A DNA stretch of 64,000 nucleotides, from the NCBI GenBank assembly GCA_000499405.2, contig HG738139.1, forward strand, positions 3,935,561-3,999,560, in the 5' to 3' direction. This stretch comes from Onchocerca volvulus. Its lineage: Eukaryota; Nematoda; Chromadorea; Rhabditida; Onchocercidae. The notes under the pieces were generated by a model that did not search any database, was not told where the DNA came from, and was given only the letters and a program-made list of their open reading frames with translations. The translations under genes and the position numbers were made by a program. The stretch's first letter is position 1. Each line of letters begins with the position of its first letter. Positions 57,901-64,000 of this stretch are shown here, piece by piece.

Positions 57901-60900
57901 ATCCAGTTTCTGGTGCTTTCTCAATGTCAACAGGTGAACGCTTAAAATTTTTTTATCCAGAAAATGATGTTTGAAAATGTGAAATCTTGAAATTATTCAT
58001 CGAAATTAATTCCAAAAAATTTAATTCACTAGAGGAATCACTATTCTAAATAGTGTATAAGTAACAACTAAATAGCATCTAGTGTTGTTTATATATATAT
58101 ATATATATATATTGAAAATAGTAGAAATTGTAACCAAGTGAAATTTGCCATTTGAGATTTTCAAAAATGAGACTTCACAGACCAGTCACTAAACCGTTTA
58201 ATCTATGCTCTGGTTATTTCTATTTTAGGAAGCATTTCATCTAGCAGAAACAGAAGAAAAAATGGATGTTTTTGCTGATGCTATTGAAGATGATGGGACG
58301 GTAGATATGTTTTTGCAATTGGCTGATTATTATGCCAACAATATGAATTCTCAGAAAGCTGGATTTTTTTACTACAAAGCTCGGCAGTATTCCAAGGTTT
58401 TAAACCTATTTTTCCCTTCATAATACTAGAAAAAAGAATTACAATTTTCTATCTCTATACGATCAATTGATAAAAGCGAAAAATTTGTTTCTTTAATTTT
58501 TATAAATATTCAAAGCTTAAATTTCTATTAATATTCTTCCCTCTTTTTCCTTTCGATCGTTTTCCCGACTCATTCTGTCTCTCACTCTGTTGTTTGAATA
58601 ATATTCACATACTGCAACAGAACGATCAATAATTTTGACAGATATGATAAAAATGATAAATATATCAGAGTTTATTTTATATGAATTAGAGAAAAATTTA
58701 TGTTATAATTGTCAAGCACTTTGTTTGTGTATGAAGTAGACCAAGTCTAATTTATAAAGCATTCTAACCCTTGACTTTTAAAATAGTCGTAATCAAATTT
58801 TCTAACATAAATTGACGTTTTTGATAAAAGAATTATGACCAATTGTTAAAAATAAGCATTGATTTCTAGCAAGTATTTCATTTATATTTGAATGATTTCA
58901 GGCATTAGATTATTTATTTACAAATGGTGAAGATTCACAGGCAATGAAAACTGCTATAGCGTGTGTAGTAGAAGCACGAGAACCTAACCTAAGTTCCCGT
59001 ATGATTGACTATTTACTCGGTGAAACTGATGGCATTCCTAAGGTATGTTTAAAATTCCTGTATCTTACTTCTCACTCTTTTAATTTTTCTCGATGGCGAT
59101 GTAGTTGATTAAATCTTACTATTAGGCGTAGTTATTTTCGAAAGTTAACTTACAATAATGTTGATATTTCAGTTATGATTATAAATGCATGAATGAAAAA
59201 TAAATGCAAAATATTTATTCTCGACTGCGAAAATCATGTCGAAGCTTTATCACATTTATATATTGATTTATGAGAAAAATCTGAAGATTTAATGTTGTTT
59301 ATCAATATTTTGAGATCTCTTTAGAATTTCTTGAGATATAGAAAAATTGTATATTTGTATATATGAATTTTTAGAATCCAAAATTCCTCTTCAAATATTA
59401 CATTTCAATGAAAATGTACCGCGAAGCAGCGAAAATAGCAATTGTGATAGCTATCGAAGAGCAAACAAATGGTTCATATCGAATTGCACATAAGCTATTG
59501 TTTGGAATGTATCAAGAGTTACAGAATGAAGGAATTAAGGTGCCATTCGAGGTGCAAAATAACCTTATGTTACTGCATAGTTATCTCATAATCAAGGTGA
59601 ACTTTGATGGTTTTTTGTTTTTAACTATAATTTATTTCATTTTGAAGTTTCGATTATATATTATTGTTATTATTCAATAGGCTATAGTATTCAAGAATTC
59701 AAAACGATCTTTAGGATTCTTAATACATGATTTGAAAACAAAAAATTGAATTTGCAGAGAACAAAAGATGGAAACTTAATCTCTTTCCTTTGCTTTCTTT
59801 TCAACACTTTGCTTTTTTCAAGTTATTTTTATGAATTTCAAATTTTTTATAAAGGAACATTATACTAAAATAGTTTTTTAAATAGAGTTTGGTGAAACGT
59901 GGTGAACATATGAAAGCTGCACGTATGTTAATAAGAGTGGCCAATAATATCAGTCATTTTCCAGCACGTTAGTACTTCATTATTATTTCTAAATTTGAAA
60001 AAAATAAAGTAATGTTGATATATTATTGAAAAAAAAAACTAGTAGATATGGAACTATTACCATTTTGACAAAGTTTTTTTGAAATTATATAATAACGAAA
60101 TTGATTCATAACAAGTTATCTGTAATTATATAATGGCAGCTAAAAAAAACTTTCTTTAATCTTCTTACTTGCCTCATAACTTTGTTTTCCTAGATATTTT
60201 CTCGGTTAAAATTATTTTATTCCAAAAAAAGGAAGAATTAACACAGAGATGGCAAATAACTATTACTCGCGAAGTTTTATGTTTTCCAGATATTGTACCA
60301 ATTCTCACAACTAGTGTTATTGAATGTAGTAAAGCAGGTCTTAAACAATCGGCATTCAAATTTGCTGTAGAGCTCTTAAAAGATTGTAATCGGAAAAGTA
60401 TTGACGCTAAATACCGTAAGAAAATTGAAGCTATTGTAAGGTAATTTTGTTTAGCTTGAAAAAAAAAGCAAAAATTTAGGTTATGAAGCGAGAAAAGGAA
60501 TAAATAAAATATAAAATGAAATAGACTAATAATTGGATACAGTAAGTAAAGTAATCAATCGATCGACAGATTATAGACAAATTGAATACTTGAAATTATA
60601 ACTAGAAAGAGTACTTTAAGGAAACAAAGTTTTACATAATAGTTTTAATGCAGTAATTTTTCTTTTCCAAAGTAACGTTTCTATGTTTACCTATGGATAG
60701 CGCTACATTTCAAATTACAGGAACATCATATTAACCCACATGAGCACTTATGTTTTTTAATTTCAGAAAATCAGATAAATTACCAGATCCAGAAGAACCT
60801 AAAACATGTTGCCCTTACTGTGATAATCCAACGGAAGAATCGATACTTGTTTGCACATCATGCAAAAATTTGATTCCTTACTGCATTGTTACGGTAGAAA

Positions 60901-62325
60901 TCTTACTTTGATAATTTCTAAAAAATATGTCCAAAAATTACAAATTTTGTCTGAATTTCCTATTTTGTATAAAAATCTCACAGTGTTTGTATTTTGCAGG
61001 GTTTACATTTGGTTGCGAATGATTTTGCAATATGTCCATCATGTGGCTTTCCTGGTTTTTATTCCGAATTAAAAAGGTGATCATAGAATTTTTTTACCGG
61101 GTGGATTTTTCTTATTTTATATCAAAACTAAAAAAATTAATAACAATTGCCTGATATTACATTTTGATTCCAAGAAAATGCCTCAATTAACTCTCAAAAT
61201 TTATTTGTGAGGCCAAAATTTTTTATGAATTCAAATTACGAGCAATATAAATTATCTGTGAGTCACATTGCAAAAAATATAGATTAATAAATAAAAGTTT
61301 TTATTTCTACTAGACATTTTGAAATAGTGAGATAATTAAAAATCATTTGACTTTATCGTTTCGAGGATTTACTTTCCATTTAAATACCTTTGAACGAAAT
61401 AGATTTTTTTGACGTTACAAATTTTGCTTACGGTTTGCTTTTGAAATTATCTGTATAATCTCCCTTTATCGTGCTTATTCGAATTAAAGGATCTGTGAGA
61501 AGCAAAAAAATTGTAAAATATTTGGAACATTATTTCTTCTTTTATCGTCCAAAAATATTTTTTAGACCATGAATTTTGGAGCTGACTAAGAATCAAATAA
61601 TAAGACCAATTTTTGATGAAGTGCTTTCAATGCTAGTTTGAGACACAGTTATGCATTTGTTTCTTACCATTCACGGTTTTTACTATTTCTAATGAAACAT
61701 TAGATTATTGGATGAATTCTAATCGAAATCTTCATATTCGTTAAAATACTAGAATGATCTTTAGAAAATTCTTTTTTATCTTTATATTTTAGCTTTCTTT
61801 TTCCATTGCCATCTTTGATTCTTTTTTTTTTTTTTTTTTTTTTTATTTCATGCCACAATTATAAATCAGTTTCGTCATTTCATGAACATTTAATCAACAG
61901 TAATTTCATGACCTATCCATAGATATTGTCCATCTCTACAAATTCAGCAGTAACACGATTTACCATAAATGTCACAATAAATCTAATTTGTTCATCTTCT
62001 TTCGGAATATCCACTAAAAGTTTCCACTTTAAATTATTTCGATCTATTTGCTTTGTAATAATGCCAGGTATAATATCTTTATTTATGGTTAAATTGCACT
62101 GATTTAAAAAAGGAAAAAAAAAAACTCATAAGAAGTTGCCATTTCTTCTCCCCAATAAGAATAGGAAAAATATTAAATCATATTGATATTTGCTTAAATT
62201 TCAGGCTGAAGGATGAAAACGAAAATTGTCCAATGTGTGGTGATGAAATTACTGATTTAAAACTGATGGTTGATGTGAAACAATTTTTAATGAATGACCA
62301 AAAAACTAAAAGTAATAAAAATTGA
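48911..62325 (+). CDS. dyf-2: WDR19/IFT144 homologue, retrograde intraflagellar transport (IFT-A) subunit
   Basis: Subunit of the IFT-A complex, which with dynein-2 returns cargo from the tip of the cilium; C. elegans DYF-2 and human WDR19/IFT144 are homologues. Thirty-six exons join in phase to 1347 aa (human 1342). Exon starts: 48911, 49111, 49516, 49887, 50155, 50682, 51311, 51658, 51963, 52258, 52932, 53206, 53584, 53811, 54125, 54585, 55162, 55445, 55633, 55845, 56214, 56470, 56681, 56939, 57122, 57347, 57581, 57867, 58229, 58902, 59375, 59886, 60290, 60767, 61000, 62205. The first coding exon is only ATGAAA. Residues about 1-600 form WD40 propellers ([52 protein letters not shown]). Residues about 650-1230 are TPR-like ([72 protein letters not shown]). 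The C-terminus has Cys pairs (CCPYC, CTSC, CPSC, CPMC), a zinc-binding module. No break was found. Confidence 0.96.
52413..52491. repeat. inverted repeat in dyf-2 intron 10
   Basis: GGCCCTACATTGAGTA and TATTCAATGTAGGGCC are reverse complements with one mismatch, separated by about 47 bases. It lies within the 600-bp intron between exons 10 and 11. Confidence 0.8.
61913..62098 (-). other. possible terminal exon on the minus strand inside the last dyf-2 intron
   Basis: A strong acceptor (poly-T/C tract then AAATCAG) at 62099-62110 is followed by 61 open codons ending in TAG (61913-61915). The peptide looks protein-like ([20 protein letters not shown], then [16 protein letters not shown]). I do not recognise it. 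It could be the last exon of a nested gene, an alternative 3' exon used with upstream TXNDC17 exons (phase 0 is compatible), or a decayed gene copy. Confidence 0.35.
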
Positions 62326-62583
62326 GAAAATGAAGTTTGCTTCGTTTACAGGCATTCAATTTTCAATGTTAAATGAAAAATATATAGTGGATTGTTCTTT
62401 TTAGCTGAAAGATGAATTGATGAAAATTTATTAATTAAAAAAATAATAAACAATAAGTGGTAAAGAAATAATGATAACAAGTTTTCACAGTGCTATAAAA
62501 TTTAAAATTCATATGCATAAGTCTAATGAAGTTAAATATTAAGGACTGCAACAATTTTATACATAAATAATAACATTAATTAA
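62326..62583. other. convergent 3' flanks of dyf-2 and TXNDC17
   Basis: Only 258 bases separate the two stop codons, so the transcripts converge and their 3' UTRs may overlap. AAAATAATAAACAATAAG near 62439-62455 could serve as a dyf-2 poly-A signal region. Confidence 0.6.
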
Positions 62584-63520
62584 TTAATCTTCAAGGAATA
62601 GTTCTTCCACCAACAGCTCATTAGCACATTGTTCACCAGATAACTTCTTCGCCTGAATGGAAAAAATTAAAAAATATATACAAAATATATAAAGTAGATA
62701 ATAGTTATATGAATACATATATGGTAAAATATTTGATATTAGAATTTTATTTTAACTTTCATTTAGGAGTGATAAAAATGTTTTATTTTTTTCTAAATAT
62801 TTGAATTAAAATTTTATTTTAGAAAAGATATTAATAGCAAAGATATTGTTTTATGAGAATTAATCTTATTTAGTAAGGTTTGAAAATCAATCTTATCTAT
62901 TCACATGTCCTTAAAAAAAAAAAAAAGAAAAAAGAGGTTAAACCTTATTGTTGTAATCCATTAATGTGGGAATTTCTTTCAATTTAAATCTTTCATCAGT
63001 TCGAAATGCATTTTTTTGATCTTTCCAGCTAAAATTGCCATAATTGAAGACGATAATCATATTAAATGTCGGATAATTAAAATATTTCATTCGGATGAGC
63101 ATATAGTTATAGAAAAAATTTGAAAGATCTAGAATTTTTCCACAAATATGAAAATTGTTTTGAATAAAGAAATAAACTTGCTCTGTCCGCTGTCCTACAC
63201 CACATTCGATAAATGTAAGATCCGTATCATCAGAAGATACAATTTTCTCAATGACTTTTTCAATTATTGGTTCCGCTAAAATAAGCATTCAATTAAAATT
63301 CAAGTTTTTAAACAGAAAAAAGTTGTTGATCTAATACAAATATCTGATATTATAAAAAAAAAAACGAATGAAAAGAAAAGAAACCTTGGACACAATCTGG
63401 GCACCAATTTTTGCCATCATTTTTCGAGCCAGTGAATAAAATAATGATACGATCTTTGTGCTCATTCAATATTGTATTCAGTTCATTAAAACCTTCAACT
63501 TTCTTCCGATTAAATACCAT
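62584..63520 (-). CDS. TXNDC17: thioredoxin domain-containing protein 17 (TXNDC17/TRP14)
   Basis: A small cytosolic thioredoxin-like oxidoreductase that reduces disulfides of selected proteins and L-cystine. Four minus-strand exons (63385-63520, 63182-63275, 62944-63028, 62584-62652) give 127 aa; the human protein has 123. The active site WCPDC, which distinguishes TRP14 from ordinary thioredoxin (WCGPC), is at residues 39-43, inside FTGSKNDGKNWCPDCVQAEP. Later come IECGVGQR, DWKDQKNAFRTDERFKL, the cis-proline turn EIPTLMDY, and the C-terminus LLVEELFLED. The second intron has a GC donor: the exon ends ACAGA and the intron begins GCAAGT; only this splice restores the conserved WKD segment in phase. 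The ATG follows TACTTTAG directly, a possible trans-splice acceptor. It is convergent with dyf-2. Confidence 0.95.
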
Positions 63521-64000
63521 CTAAAGTAAGATAATTTTATTGTTATAACTTATTAATATAAATATCAATTTTAGTTACGATATGAAAATATTAAAAATAG
63601 ATTGTCTACATAAAAACATGCGCCTATTCGAATGCAGTCTTGTTTCAAAAATTTTTTTTCTCTTCAATCGATGAAGAACTTTCGGAGATTTAAGATCAGT
63701 AACAAAGAATATTTACATTTTTATTTATACACATTCCTCAAAATACTTATTCGCATAAAATTAAAAGCAATCTAAGGCTTAAATAATTTAAAATATCAAG
63801 CTAAAGCAAAATCTCCCTTTTTCTTTTCTTTTTTTTTTTTTTTGATACCGTCATTTAGTATATAATGTGGTTTGGCTTAGAAGATCTCAATTATTTTATA
63901 AATTATGTGAAATTTTCAATTCTCTATAGAAAAGTTCAATTTTAATAAATAGCCATGAAAATGAATAGATGAGAAAAACAAAGAACAGAATGAAATTTTT
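63521..64000. other. 5' flank of TXNDC17, window end
   Basis: Holds a Helitron-derived repeat at 63601-63730 and AT-rich sequence with a T-run at 63829-63843. No gene was recognised. Confidence 0.5.
63601..63730 (-). repeat. Helitron terminal-repeat fragment
   Basis: Matches the 15.7- and 44.1-kb elements: ACATAAAAACATGCGCCTAT, TCGAATGCAGTCTTG, TCGATGAAGAACTTTCGGAG and AATATTTACATTTTTATTTA. On the minus strand the 5' edge reads TGTGTATAAATAAAAATG, and the CTRR end is not preserved. Confidence 0.7.

Overview
The window is AT-rich, intron-rich nematode nuclear DNA. Predicted proteins match nematode families (a ZFP-1/AF10 chromatin protein, a DYF-2/IFT144 ciliary protein and a nematode-type seven-TM receptor), introns end in TTTCAG/TTTTAG-like acceptors, and there are nematode-style trans-splice-like acceptors just before start codons. 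Two short, broken fragments that read as bacterial proteins (SecA and a sodium:alanine symporter) look like old endosymbiont-to-nucleus transfers, which fits a filarial nematode with nuclear Wolbachia fragments. The species cannot be named from the sequence alone.

Layout. 1-8.3 kb is a Helitron graveyard: a Rep/helicase remnant with a large internal deletion (1.08-2.06 kb, plus), a TAA-rich stretch (3.1-4.4 kb), several Helitron-end repeats, and a longer Rep-domain copy full of stops and frameshifts (5.34-7.84 kb, plus), ending at a hairpin + CTAG terminus. 9.9-14.3 kb holds a five-exon serpentine receptor gene (plus) flanked by a long diverged direct repeat. 14.9-15.2 kb is the SecA-like pseudogene fragment (minus), and 15.68-16.08 kb is a complete short non-autonomous Helitron. 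17.6-19.7 kb is dephospho-CoA kinase (minus, 4 exons). 21.9-36.5 kb is zfp-1/AF10 (minus, 18 exons), with the symporter fragment inside its 4-kb fifth intron and a one-base frameshift in its first PHD exon. 36.5-45 kb is gene-poor and full of microsatellites, a degenerate AT-rich minisatellite, a short Helitron and a 57-bp-arm foldback. 45.1-46.0 kb is an unrecognised 3-exon gene (minus, 188 aa). 47.0-48.3 kb is ribosomal protein S13 (plus, 4 exons). 48.9-62.3 kb is dyf-2/WDR19 (plus, 36 exons, 1347 aa), with an X-box-like site just upstream and a 6-base first coding exon. 62.6-63.5 kb is TXNDC17 (minus, 4 exons), convergent with dyf-2 and containing a probable GC-AG intron.

The genes are unrelated housekeeping and regulatory functions: CoA synthesis, chromatin reading, translation, retrograde intraflagellar transport, a cytosolic thioredoxin-like reductant and chemosensation. 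I saw no operon with tight spacing. Exon boundaries were read by eye. For every recognised gene the exon phases close, except the single extra G in zfp-1 exon 1. No tRNA, rRNA or CRISPR was seen.
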